Below are positions 1 through 7,550 of a stretch of DNA of 64,000 nt, piece after piece. Origin of the DNA: Cryobacterium sp. MP_M3 (GTDB lineage: Bacteria > Actinomycetota > Actinomycetes > Actinomycetales > Microbacteriaceae). The DNA lies in assembly GCF_015752155.1 (NCBI RefSeq), contig NZ_JADOVI010000006.1, positions 62,001-126,000 on the forward strand, written 5' to 3'. The position numbers and the translations under genes are program-made. The notes under the pieces are model-generated. The model worked only from the letters and a program-made list of their open reading frames with translations, ran no database searches and was not told the origin of the DNA. How positions within the stretch are numbered: position 1 is the first letter of the stretch; every line of letters begins with the position of its first letter.

Positions 1-473
1 TTGAGCAGGTCGAAGAAGCTGCCCGTGAAGTTGTGGCCGGCGTCGAGCTGCACTCCCTGCACGACGTTGGCGAAGGCCACGCCCCAGAGCAGGGCGGGCA
101 CGGCGCTGCCGACGACGATCATGCCGTCGAACCACTTCTTCCACTCCGATTCCGGCCGCTGGTGCCGGTACTCGAACGACACCCCGCGCACGATCAGGGC
201 GAGCAGGATGAGCAGCAGGGCGAGGTAGAACCCGCTGAACATGGTGGCGTACCACTCGGGGAACGCGGCGAAGAGGGAGGCGCCGGCCACGATCACCCAG
301 GTCTCGTTGAGGTCCCAGACCGGGCCGATCGTATTGATCAGCACCCGGCGGTCGGTGTCGTCCCGGCCCAGGAACGGCAGGGACATCCCGACGCCGAAGT
401 CGAAACCGTCGAGTACGAAGTAGCCGATGAACATCGCGGCGATGATCCAGAACCAGAGGATGTTGAGTTCCAT
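1..473 (-). CDS. cydB: cytochrome bd ubiquinol oxidase subunit II, N-terminal part
   Basis: Subunit II of the cytochrome bd quinol oxidase, a membrane complex that oxidises quinol and reduces oxygen without pumping protons. The visible 157 residues begin MELNILWFWIIAAMFIGYFV and contain the conserved LDGFDFGVG and GPVWDLNETW segments and several hydrophobic helices, as in CydB. The gene runs off the left edge, so the C-terminal half is not seen. The ATG lies 9 bp after the cydA stop, and its AGGAG ribosome site overlaps the cydA end, so the two genes are one operon. Identification rests on sequence motifs and the cydA neighbour. Confidence 0.93.
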   Translation of the reverse strand, partial: MELNILWFWIIAAMFIGYFVLDGFDFGVGMSLPFLGRDDTDRRVLINTIGPVWDLNETWVIVAGASLFAAFPEWYATMFSGFYLALLLILLALIVRGVSFEYRHQRPESEWKKWFDGMIVVGSAVPALLWGVAFANVVQGVQLDAGHNFTGSFFDLL

Positions 474-482
474 CAGACGCTC

Positions 483-1895
483 CTAGTAGACCGTGACACG
501 TTGGGGGGTTTCACCGGTCAGCGGATCCGGCACCGGGGCATCCTCCGGGCCCTGCCGGACCGCGCGCAGGATCAGCCGGAACTCCACCACCGCGAGCACG
601 CCGTAGATGAGGGTGAACGCGATCAGGGAGATCAGGATCTCCAGCCCGGAGACGTTGGGCGACACGCCGGACTCGGTCTTCAGCAACCCGAAGACGAGCC
701 AGGGTTGCCGTCCCATCTCGGTGAAGATCCAGCCGACGCTCATCGACGCGAGCGAGAACGGGAACGACCAGATGGCGACCTTCCAGACCCAGGCGGCGGC
801 CGGGGTGCGCCCGCCGCGGGTGAGCCACAGGCCGACGACGGCGACGAGGATGTGCGCGATGCCGAGGCCGATCATCCAGCGGAACGCCCAGTAGGTGATC
901 CAGATGGTCGGCGTGTAGTCGCCGGGGCCGTAGAGCGCCGCGTACTGGGCCTGCAGGTTGTTGATGCCCTCGACGGTGCCGTCGAGGGTGTGGGTCGAGA
1001 GGAACGAGAGCAGGTACGGGATCCGCACCGAGAACAGCTCGCTCACGCCGTCGGGGGTGCCGAGGGTGAAGAGCGAGAAGGATGCGTTCGCACCGGTCGC
1101 CGTCTTGTACATCGCCTCGGCCGCGGCCATCTTCATCGGCTGGGCGGCGGTCATGGCCAGGCTCAGCGAATCGCCGAAGAAGGTGGTCAGCGCGCCGGAG
1201 ATGACCATCATCCACATGCCGAACTTGAGGGCCGGACGCATGGTGTCGGCGTGCTGCTTGCGGTAGAGGTGCCAGGCCGCGACGGAGATGATCAGGCCGG
1301 ACGACACCATGAAACAGGCGAAGATGGTGTGCGGGAAGGACGCGAGCGCGATCGGGTTGGTGAGCAGCTCGCCGATGTCGGTGAGCTCGGCCCGGCCCCT
1401 GGCCTCGTTGATCCGGAACGCGATCGGGTTCTGCATGAACGCGTTGGCGGCGAGGATGAAGTAGGCGGAGGCGATCGAGCCGACCGTCGTCAGCCAGATC
1501 GTGGCGAGGTGCAGCCCCCGGGGAAGCTTGTCCCAGCCGAAGATCCACAGCCCGATGAAGGTGGCCTCGAGGAAGAACGCCACGATGCCCTCGAAGGCGA
1601 GCGGCGCCCCGAACACGTCGCCGACGAAGCGGGAGTAGGTGGACCAGTTCATGCCGAACTGGAACTCCTGCACGATCCCGGTCACGACGCCCATGGCGAA
1701 GTTGATCAGGAAGATCTTGCCGAAGAAGTGGGTCAGCTGGAGGTACTTCGCCTTGTCGGTGCGCACCCACGCGGACTGGAAGATCGCGACCGTGAGGGCC
1801 AGCCCGATCGTGAGCGGAACGAAGAGGAAGTGGTACACGGTCGTCAGACCGAATTGCCACCTCGACAGGAGTAACGGATCCAGCCACTCGTTCAT
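483..1895 (-). CDS. cydA: cytochrome bd ubiquinol oxidase subunit I
   Basis: Haem-carrying subunit of the cytochrome bd quinol oxidase (470 aa, near the usual length). His22 in the first helix matches the conserved N-terminal haem ligand. The FEGIVAFFLEATF segment carries the conserved acidic residues, and the EMGRQPW motif carries the methionine ligand of haem b558. A short Q-loop type is suggested by the modest distance between helices. The ATG is preceded by GGAGG at good spacing. Two perfect dyads lie 22 bp upstream of the start, in the spacer shared with the BlaI-type regulator, so oxygen- or stress-linked control by that repressor is a reasonable inference. cydDC is not in the window. 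Confidence 0.96.
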   Translation of the reverse strand: MNEWLDPLLLSRWQFGLTTVYHFLFVPLTIGLALTVAIFQSAWVRTDKAKYLQLTHFFGKIFLINFAMGVVTGIVQEFQFGMNWSTYSRFVGDVFGAPLAFEGIVAFFLEATFIGLWIFGWDKLPRGLHLATIWLTTVGSIASAYFILAANAFMQNPIAFRINEARGRAELTDIGELLTNPIALASFPHTIFACFMVSSGLIISVAAWHLYRKQHADTMRPALKFGMWMMVISGALTTFFGDSLSLAMTAAQPMKMAAAEAMYKTATGANASFSLFTLGTPDGVSELFSVRIPYLLSFLSTHTLDGTVEGINNLQAQYAALYGPGDYTPTIWITYWAFRWMIGLGIAHILVAVVGLWLTRGGRTPAAAWVWKVAIWSFPFSLASMSVGWIFTEMGRQPWLVFGLLKTESGVSPNVSGLEILISLIAFTLIYGVLAVVEFRLILRAVRQGPEDAPVPDPLTGETPQRVTVY

Positions 1896-1916
1896 GCGTC
1901 CTCCAACAGAGCCACT

Positions 1917-1935
1917 CTTCTACGATACGTAGAAG
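1917..1935. promoter_or_regulatory. palindromic operator O1 between cydA and blaI
   Basis: A perfect 8-bp inverted repeat with a 3-bp centre: CTTCTACG, ATA, CGTAGAAG. It sits 22 bp before the cydA ATG. The half-site contains TACG/CGTA, similar in form to the TACA/TGTA half-sites bound by BlaI, MecI and CopY winged-helix repressors. That the adjacent BlaI-type protein binds here is inferred from position and form. Confidence 0.75.
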
Positions 1936-1941
1936 ACTACA

Positions 1942-1960
1942 CTTCTACGCCCCGTAGAAG
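1942..1960. promoter_or_regulatory. palindromic operator O2 between cydA and blaI
   Basis: A second perfect copy of the same dyad, with arms CTTCTACG and CGTAGAAG around CCC. Its centre is 25 bp from that of O1. It covers the place where the -35 box of the blaI promoter would lie, given the TAAACT -10 box at 1978-1983. Binding here would repress blaI itself, while O1 lies nearer cydA. Confidence 0.75.
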
Positions 1961-1977
1961 ACTGCAGTCGGCAGCGG

Positions 1978-1983
1978 TAAACT
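1978..1983 (+). promoter_or_regulatory. -10 box of blaI (leaderless type)
   Basis: TAAACT ends 6 nt before the blaI ATG, and no Shine-Dalgarno sequence is present. This spacing places the transcript start at or next to the start codon. Confidence 0.5.
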
Positions 1984-1989
1984 GGCCGC

Positions 1990-2370
1990 ATGGGGAATCT
2001 GGGTGTGCTGGAGCGGTTGCTGATGGATGTCCTCTGGGACTCCGGTCAGGCGTTGCCCGCGAACGAGCTGCGCGACCGTCTGCTCACCCCGGCCGCAGTG
2101 GCCGCGAGCCGCAAGCCGCTGGCGACGACAACGGTGCTCACGGTGCTGTCCAGGCTCGAGACCAAGGGCTTCGTCACCCGGGACCGCGGCAGCCGCCCGC
2201 ACCTGTACCGGGCGGTGCGGACCCGCGCCGAACACACGGCCGAGCTGATGCACGAGGTGCTCGGTTCCGCGCCCGACCGCCAGGCGGCGCTGGCCAGGTT
2301 CATCGGCAACGTCACCCCGCAGGAGGCCGAAAGCCTCCGGCTCCTGCTCAGCCCCGCGGCCGGCGAGTGA
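1990..2370 (+). CDS. BlaI/MecI/CopY family transcriptional repressor
   Basis: A 126-residue winged-helix repressor of the BlaI/MecI type. Residues 1-80 show the family pattern: MGNLGVLERLLMDVLW, then a recognition region with ATTTVLTVLSRLETKGFVTR, a wing rich in Arg, and a C-terminal dimer helix. Family members bind dyads as dimers and are released when a partner M56 membrane protease cleaves them; such a protease gene follows 42 bp downstream. No beta-lactamase or PBP2a gene is next to the pair. The divergent neighbour is cydAB, and two matching dyads lie between, so the likely target is cytochrome bd expression plus autoregulation. That target is inference. Confidence 0.9.
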   Translation: MGNLGVLERLLMDVLWDSGQALPANELRDRLLTPAAVAASRKPLATTTVLTVLSRLETKGFVTRDRGSRPHLYRAVRTRAEHTAELMHEVLGSAPDRQAALARFIGNVTPQEAESLRLLLSPAAGE

Positions 2371-2412
2371 CGCGGCGCGAGTGACGAAACGAGCGACGCG
2401 AGATGCGGCACC

Positions 2413-3399
2413 ATGCCGGCGACCGCGTTAGCCCTCGGGGCGCTCGCCCTCGCCCTGGCGTGGCCTCTTCCGATCCTGCTCTCCCGGGCTCGGTGGCCGG
2501 CCCGCTCCCCCGGCCTCGCGCTGGTGCTCTGGCAGTCGATCGCCCTCGCCGGCGGCCTGTCGATGATCGGGGCCCTGTTCGCCTACGGACTGCTCGGGTT
2601 CGGGACCAATGCGCTGGCGGGCATCCGGTCCCTGTCGGTGCACGCCGGCTCCGGAGCGGTCCCCGCCGGGGTGACGTTCGGCCAGGTGCTCGCGCTCGCC
2701 GCCGCGTTCCTGCTCGCCGGGCACCTGCTGCTCAATCTGGCGGCCACGTTCCTCCGCGCCCGGGTGCAGCTGCGCCGGCACCGGCACCTGGTCGCGCTGC
2801 TCAGCGAGCCGTCGGCCGACCGTCCGGGCACCCGCGTCATCGACCATGAGGCCCCGGTCGCCTACTGCCTGCCCGGCGCGACGACGTCGGCGACCGTGTT
2901 GTCGCGGGGGCTGATCAGCCTGCTCGAGGCCGATCAGCTCCGCGCGGTGGTGGCCCACGAGCGCGCGCACCTGCTGCAGCGCCACCATGTCGTGCTGCTC
3001 GCGTTCCGGTCCTGGCGCAGCGCGCTGCCGTGGTTCCCGATCGCCACCCGGGCGGAGACCGCAGTGGGCCTGCTGGTTGAGATGCTCGCCGACGACGAGG
3101 CCCGCCGGCAGGTCGACGACCGCACGCTCGCGATGGCGATCGCGCTCGTGGGTTCGGCACACGGGCCGGTCACCGGGGCAGGCGACACGGGGGCGGCCGA
3201 CACGGGGGCGGGCGAGACGGGGCCGCAGGGCACGGATGCCACGACTTTCGCCGGGCCGGATCATCCGTTCGACCTGTTGACTCCCCGCCTTCGCCGCCTC
3301 GTGGTGGCCACGCCGCGGCTGCGCGGTCACCAGGGCTTCGCTGTTCTGGCCGCGTCGGCAGGGCTGCTCGCCCTGCCGACGGTGCTGCTGCTCGCCTGA
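2413..3399 (+). CDS. M56 family (BlaR1-like) membrane metallopeptidase
   Basis: A 328-residue membrane protein with hydrophobic helices near residues 3-22, 36-62 and 88-113, and the zinc-protease motif HERAH at 182-186. This is the arrangement of the M56/BlaR1 protease domain. Unlike BlaR1 and MecR1 it has no C-terminal penicillin-binding sensor; after the protease core there is only a short tail with one hydrophobic helix at the end. Residues around 255-275 are a low-complexity Gly/Asp/Thr stretch from a 15-bp DNA repeat (GDTGA, ADTGA, GETGP). It follows the BlaI-type gene and probably cleaves it. The signal it senses cannot be read from sequence. Confidence 0.85.
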   Translation: MPATALALGALALALAWPLPILLSRARWPARSPGLALVLWQSIALAGGLSMIGALFAYGLLGFGTNALAGIRSLSVHAGSGAVPAGVTFGQVLALAAAFLLAGHLLLNLAATFLRARVQLRRHRHLVALLSEPSADRPGTRVIDHEAPVAYCLPGATTSATVLSRGLISLLEADQLRAVVAHERAHLLQRHHVVLLAFRSWRSALPWFPIATRAETAVGLLVEMLADDEARRQVDDRTLAMAIALVGSAHGPVTGAGDTGAADTGAGETGPQGTDATTFAGPDHPFDLLTPRLRRLVVATPRLRGHQGFAVLAASAGLLALPTVLLLA

Positions 3400-3415
3400 C
3401 CGGGAGCCGCAGAGG

Positions 3416-4342
3416 CTAGAAGAGTTTCGCCTTTCCCAGCCACTCGGCGGCGATCGCCTTCGCGGACTTCTGGTCGTTCTTGCTCTCCGAGTTCATGCTC
3501 ACCAGGTCCTCGGCGCTCAGGGCGGCGCTGACCTTGTTGAGCACTGCTGCGGCCTTGTCGTCGACCTTCTTCGACACGACGGGTACGACGTTGTCCGGGA
3601 AGAACAACCCGTCGGGGTCGGCGAGGGCGACGAGCTTGTTCGACTTGATGTTCGGGTCGGCGGTGTAGATGTTCGCCAGCTGGATGTCTCCGTCGACGAG
3701 AGCCTTGACGGTGAGCGGTCCGCCGCTGTCCTCGACCGGCTTGAATCCGGCGGTCACGATGCCGTACTTCTCCTTGAGCGCGGTCGGGCCGTAGGGACGG
3801 GTCTCCAGCTCGGAGTTTCCGCCGACCGTGATGGGCTCGGTGACGTTCTTCAGCGAAGCGATGTCGGTGAGCTTGTACTTCGTGGCGAAGGCCTGCGTGA
3901 CGGTCCACGAGTTCTGGTCGCTCGCGGCGGCCTGGTCGAGCACGCTCAGGCCGGACGGCAGTGCCTTCTGGAGTTCGGCGTAGGTCTCATCTGCTGTGCC
4001 GCCGGCCGCCTTCTTGTCGAGGGCCTGCAGCAGGCTGCCGGTGTACTCGGGGAAGACGTCGATCTTGCCGCCGGTGATGTCGGGCAGGTAGACCTCGCGC
4101 TGGCCGATCCGGAACTGCCGGTCGACGGTGACGCCGTTGGCCTCGAGTGCCTGGGCGTAGATCTCGGCGATGATCTCGTTGGAGTAGTAGTCCTGCGAGC
4201 CGACCACAAGGGTCTTCGAGTCGCCCGACGTGGTACTTCCGGCGCCCAGCGGATCGCCGGACGCACACCCTGCAAGGGCTACGACGGCCCCAACCGCGAC
4301 CGCGGCGATTGCCGCGAGCCGGCCTCTTTTCACTGTGAACAT
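3416..4342 (-). CDS. osmoprotectant (glycine betaine/choline-type) ABC transporter substrate-binding lipoprotein
   Basis: Extracytoplasmic solute-binding lipoprotein of 308 residues, in the ProX/OpuBC-type family that binds glycine betaine, choline or related quaternary amines. It has a positively charged N-terminus, a hydrophobic signal and a lipobox with the acylated Cys at position 26 (LAGC). The mature part has family features such as VVGSQDYYSNEIIAEIYAQ, DVFPEYTGSLLQ and a TYAELQKALP segment. The reading frame is open further upstream, but that part lies on top of the permease gene; the ATG at 4342 overlaps the permease stop as TAATG. It is the last gene of the importer operon. The ligand is not determined. 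Confidence 0.92.
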   Translation of the reverse strand: MFTVKRGRLAAIAAVAVGAVVALAGCASGDPLGAGSTTSGDSKTLVVGSQDYYSNEIIAEIYAQALEANGVTVDRQFRIGQREVYLPDITGGKIDVFPEYTGSLLQALDKKAAGGTADETYAELQKALPSGLSVLDQAAASDQNSWTVTQAFATKYKLTDIASLKNVTEPITVGGNSELETRPYGPTALKEKYGIVTAGFKPVEDSGGPLTVKALVDGDIQLANIYTADPNIKSNKLVALADPDGLFFPDNVVPVVSKKVDDKAAAVLNKVSAALSAEDLVSMNSESKNDQKSAKAIAAEWLGKAKLF

Positions 4343-5082
4343 TAGGGGTTTCCTTTCGTGATGGCGGGTTCCATCCCCGGGCGCGGTCTGGCTGACCTGG
4401 CCCGGTCGACTGGGAGGCGGGTCGTGGCGACACCGCGTGGGACCACGACCCGCTGGATCGTGGCGAAGACGGCCTCGAGTGCGAGGGCGAGCAGGATGAC
4501 GAGGATGGAGCCGCCGAGCATCTCGGCATAGTCGCGGGTCTTCAGCCCGGAGAAGAGGTAACGGCCGAGGCCGAAGTCCGCGACGTAGGCGGCGAGGGTG
4601 GCGGTGGCCACGACCTGGAGCGCGGCGGAGCGTAGACCGCCGATCAGCAGGGGCAGGCCCAGCGGAATCTCGACCTGGGTCAGGATCTGCGCCTCCGACA
4701 TGCCGACGGCCCGGGCGGCGTCGATCGCGCCCCGGTCGATGGCCTCGAACCCGGCGTACGCACCGGCGAGGATCGGGGGGATCGCGAGCACGGTCAGGGC
4801 GACGTAGGGGGCACCCAGGCCGATTCCGATCCAGAGCGCGACCAGGGTCAGCAGCCCGAGGGTCGGGATGGCGCGCAGCCCGCCCGACGTCGCCACGGCC
4901 AGGCCGCGTCCCCGCCCGGTGTGCCCGATCGCGAAGCCGAACGGAATGGCGATGGCCGAGGCGACGACCAGGGTGAGGAAGGTGAAGCCGAGGTGCTCGA
5001 GCACGCGCACGGGGATCGCTCCCGGTCCGGCGTAGTTGGCGGGGTCGAGGATCCAGCCGAGGGCGTCGCCGAAGATGTTCAT
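4342..5082 (-). CDS. osmoprotectant ABC transporter permease (second)
   Basis: Inner-membrane permease of 246 residues with about six helices and the binding-protein-dependent transport loop (EAIDRGAIDAARAVGMSEAQ and the following IPLGLPLLIGG), which contacts the ATPase. It matches the OpuCB/OpuCD type of permease. It starts at ATG within an ATGA overlap with the first permease and ends in a TAATG overlap with the binding-protein gene, so translation is coupled. The C-terminal 35 residues are Arg/Pro-rich and hydrophilic. The frame is open far upstream, but the start chosen is the one with the overlap and the correct family N-terminus. Confidence 0.9.
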   Translation of the reverse strand: MNIFGDALGWILDPANYAGPGAIPVRVLEHLGFTFLTLVVASAIAIPFGFAIGHTGRGRGLAVATSGGLRAIPTLGLLTLVALWIGIGLGAPYVALTVLAIPPILAGAYAGFEAIDRGAIDAARAVGMSEAQILTQVEIPLGLPLLIGGLRSAALQVVATATLAAYVADFGLGRYLFSGLKTRDYAEMLGGSILVILLALALEAVFATIQRVVVPRGVATTRLPVDRARSARPRPGMEPAITKGNP

Positions 5083-5765
5083 GGGGTGACCTCGACGGGC
5101 GGCCGGAGCCGCGCATCCGCCTTGACGGCCTTCCGTGCGCGGGTCCAGGGCAGGGCCAGCCTTCCGGCGGCGACCAGCGCCGCGTCGAGCAGCAGGGCGA
5201 GCAGTACGGTCGCGACGATGCCGGTGATGATCTCGGCCTGGATCCCCCGCTGGAAGCCGTCGGTGAAGAGGGAGCCGAGGCTCTGCGCCCCGATCACCGC
5301 ACCCACCGTGGCCAGGCTCACCGTGCTGACCGCCACGACCCTGAGCCCGGCCAACAGCACCGGGCCGGACAGCGGCAGCTCCACCTGCCAGAAGTTGGTC
5401 CAGGCGGAGAACCCCACCGCCACGGCCGAGCGCTGCACGTCGGCGTCGACGGAGGCGAGGCCGTCGGCGACCACGCGCACCATCAGGGCCACGCCGTAGA
5501 TGGTGAGGGCGATGACGAGGTTGAGCGGGGACCGGAGCGTCGTGCCGACGAGGGCCGGAAGCACGATGAACATCGGGAACGAGGGGATGGCGTAGAGGAG
5601 CCCGCTCGCCGTCAGGATCACGCCCCGGCTGAGCCGGTAGCGGTTGGCCAGCCAGCCGAGCGGCAGTGCGATCACGAAGCTGAGGATGATCGGGGGCACG
5701 CTGAGAATGAGGTGATCGAGGGTGCGATCCCAGATGAGGTCGAGGTTCTCCCAGACCCAGGTCAC
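5079..5765 (-). CDS. osmoprotectant ABC transporter permease (first)
   Basis: Permease of 228 residues with hydrophobic segments from about residue 19 onward. It carries the ATPase-contact loop around GLASVDADVQRSAVAVGFS followed by VELPLSGPVLLAGLR. It pairs with the next gene to form the membrane channel, as in four-gene Opu importers where two different permeases are used. Its GTG start overlaps the ATPase stop as GTGA, and its stop overlaps the second permease start as ATGA. Confidence 0.9.
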   Translation of the reverse strand: MTWVWENLDLIWDRTLDHLILSVPPIILSFVIALPLGWLANRYRLSRGVILTASGLLYAIPSFPMFIVLPALVGTTLRSPLNLVIALTIYGVALMVRVVADGLASVDADVQRSAVAVGFSAWTNFWQVELPLSGPVLLAGLRVVAVSTVSLATVGAVIGAQSLGSLFTDGFQRGIQAEIITGIVATVLLALLLDAALVAAGRLALPWTRARKAVKADARLRPPVEVTP

Positions 5766-6607
5766 CGGGAGAACCCGACCTGCCCTGGGGCGGAGTCGCC
5801 GACGAGCACGCCGGCCAGGCGGCCGTCGCTGTCGACGAGCACGTCACGACCGTCATGTCGTTCGACGTGCAGCGCGCGCTTGCCGCGGTCGGCGCCGATG
5901 AAGCTGGCGACGAAGTCGTTCGCCGGATGGGCCAGGATGTCGGCGGGCGAGCCGATCTGCGCGATCCGGCCGCCCTCCTGCAGGATGACGACCTGATCGC
6001 CCAGCAGGAAAGCCTCGTCGACGTCGTGGGTGACGAAGACCACGGTCTTGCCGAGCTCGGTCTGCAGCCGGATGAGCTCCTGCTGCAGCTCGGCGCGCAC
6101 GATCGGGTCTACGGCGCCGAACGGCTCGTCCATCAGCAGGATGTTGGGATTGACCGCGAGCCCCCTGGCCACGCCCACGCGCTGCTGCTGACCGCCGGAC
6201 AACTGGCTCGGGTACCGATCGGCGAGGCCCCGGTCGAGACCGACCGTGTCGAGCATGGCCAGGGCGTCGGCCCTGGCCTTCTTCCGCGGCACGCCGCGCA
6301 GCAACGGCACCGTCGCAACGTTGTCGACCACCTTGCGGTGCGGGAGCAGGCCCGAGTTCTGCATCACATAACCGATGCTGCGGCGGAGCTTCACCGGTTC
6401 GAGGGAGGCGATGTCGACCCCGTCGATCTCGATCGAGCCGGCCGTGGGGTCGACCATCCGGTTGATCATCCGCAGCAGGGTGGTCTTCCCCGACCCGGAC
6501 GATCCGACCAGCACCGTGGTCCGGTGCGATGGGAGGGTGAGGCTGAAGTCATCGACGGCCAGGGTGCCATCCGGGAACTGCTTGCTCACCGAGCGGAACT
6601 CGATCAT
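5762..6607 (-). CDS. osmoprotectant ABC transporter ATP-binding protein
   Basis: Cytoplasmic ATPase of 281 residues that powers the importer. Seen in order: Walker A GSSGSGKTT (about 35-43), Q-loop QNSGLLPHR, signature LSGGQQQRVGVARG, Walker B ILLMDEPFGAVD and the H-loop VTHDVDEA. The C-terminal 50 residues after the nucleotide-binding domain are short and Asp/Gly/Arg-rich and do not form the two full CBS repeats found in OpuCA, so CBS-mediated ionic-strength sensing is not evident. It is the first gene of the operon, 149 bp downstream of a TetR gene on the same strand. Confidence 0.93.
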   Translation of the reverse strand: MIEFRSVSKQFPDGTLAVDDFSLTLPSHRTTVLVGSSGSGKTTLLRMINRMVDPTAGSIEIDGVDIASLEPVKLRRSIGYVMQNSGLLPHRKVVDNVATVPLLRGVPRKKARADALAMLDTVGLDRGLADRYPSQLSGGQQQRVGVARGLAVNPNILLMDEPFGAVDPIVRAELQQELIRLQTELGKTVVFVTHDVDEAFLLGDQVVILQEGGRIAQIGSPADILAHPANDFVASFIGADRGKRALHVERHDGRDVLVDSDGRLAGVLVGDSAPGQVGFSR

Positions 6608-6756
6608 AGAAGTGGCTCATTCCTCGCCTGAAGTCGGATCAACACGTGCCAGAGGGTTAACACAACCATCCTTCGTCGCCGAACGGCACAGTGGATTGCA
6701 GAATGTTATCCGCTGACGGCGAAACGGTCGGCGCCGACCGGTCAGACGCTGGGTGG

Positions 6757-7422
6757 TCAGACGCTGGCCGCGACCGGCCCGTAATAGCCGACCAGGTAGT
6801 CGCGCATGACCCGGCGGCACTCCGCGATGAAGCGTTCGTCGCCGTTCGGGTCACTGTGGAAGGCGCGGGAGAGGATCGAGTCCGCCATCTCGACCGTCAC
6901 CTCGAGCCGGAAGATCAGCTCAGGGCCACCGTGCAGGCCGAACTCCTCGGCGAGCACGCCCGCCAGCTGACGGGCGAAGTAGCCCGACTCGAGTTCCTCG
7001 CTGCCGCTGATCGGGGTGCGTTCCCGGTCGGCGAAATGCACGATCCGGAAACCGGGCTCTGAGCGGTACAGGTCGACGAACGCCGTGACGGCGCAGTCCA
7101 CGGCATCCCACCAGTTCTCCGGCCCGCTGCTGCGAAGCTGCTCGACCACGCGCTGCCGGAACCGCAGCACCGCGCGTTCGCGCAGGGCCTGCAATACCGC
7201 CACCCGGTCGGGGTAGTACCGGTACACAGTGCCGATCGACGCCCCCGCGCGCTCAGCGACCATCGCGGTCGTGATGCGGTCGAACCCCACCTCGTCCACG
7301 ACGACGGCGGCTGCATCGAGCAGCCCTGACAGACGGGCCGTGCTGCGCTGCTGGGTGGGTTCGATCCGCACCTGCTGGCCCGACACGACAGGATCCCCAC
7401 CGAAAAGGTCACTGAGTGACAC
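6757..7422 (-). CDS. TetR family transcriptional regulator
   Basis: A 221-residue TetR regulator. Residues about 28-75 form the N-terminal DNA-binding domain: AAAVVVDEVGFDRITTAMVAE, then RAGASIGTVYRYYPDRVAVLQAL, with the conserved recognition-helix pattern. The C-terminal ligand domain is not assignable. The GTG start is supported by AAGGAGGAC 7 nt upstream. A 13-bp dyad, GTCACT-G-AGTGAC, overlaps the start at 7408-7420 and could be an operator. The gene lies upstream of the ABC importer on the same strand and is divergent from the App1 gene; which of these it controls is unknown. A 13-bp direct repeat (GGTCAGACGCTGG at 6740 and 6755) crosses its stop codon. Confidence 0.9.
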   Translation of the reverse strand: MSLSDLFGGDPVVSGQQVRIEPTQQRSTARLSGLLDAAAVVVDEVGFDRITTAMVAERAGASIGTVYRYYPDRVAVLQALRERAVLRFRQRVVEQLRSSGPENWWDAVDCAVTAFVDLYRSEPGFRIVHFADRERTPISGSEELESGYFARQLAGVLAEEFGLHGGPELIFRLEVTVEMADSILSRAFHSDPNGDERFIAECRRVMRDYLVGYYGPVAASV

Positions 7423-7550
7423 TTGTCCTCCTTGAAGTAAGCCCCAATCCTACGTTGCTGAGTCCCGCTCGCCTGCCAGCGACGGGCATCAGCCCCGGAA
7501 TGGGGGCCGCGCCACGCCGTGCGGCCGTGGCGCATGCCAGACTAGGGACT

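Noticed and set aside
33-1874. Very long open frame (613 codons) antisense to cydA/cydB
   Set aside because: High GC makes long antisense frames; the translation is Glu/Arg/Gly-rich without any domain, while the opposite strand encodes clear CydA and CydB.
4343-5116. Upstream extension of the solute-binding protein frame
   Set aside because: It would cover the permease gene and lacks a signal peptide; the lipobox signal at the ATG at 4342 sets the start.
6740-6767. 13-bp direct repeat at the TetR stop as an attachment site
   Set aside because: Copies are only 2 bp apart and no integrase or insertion is present.
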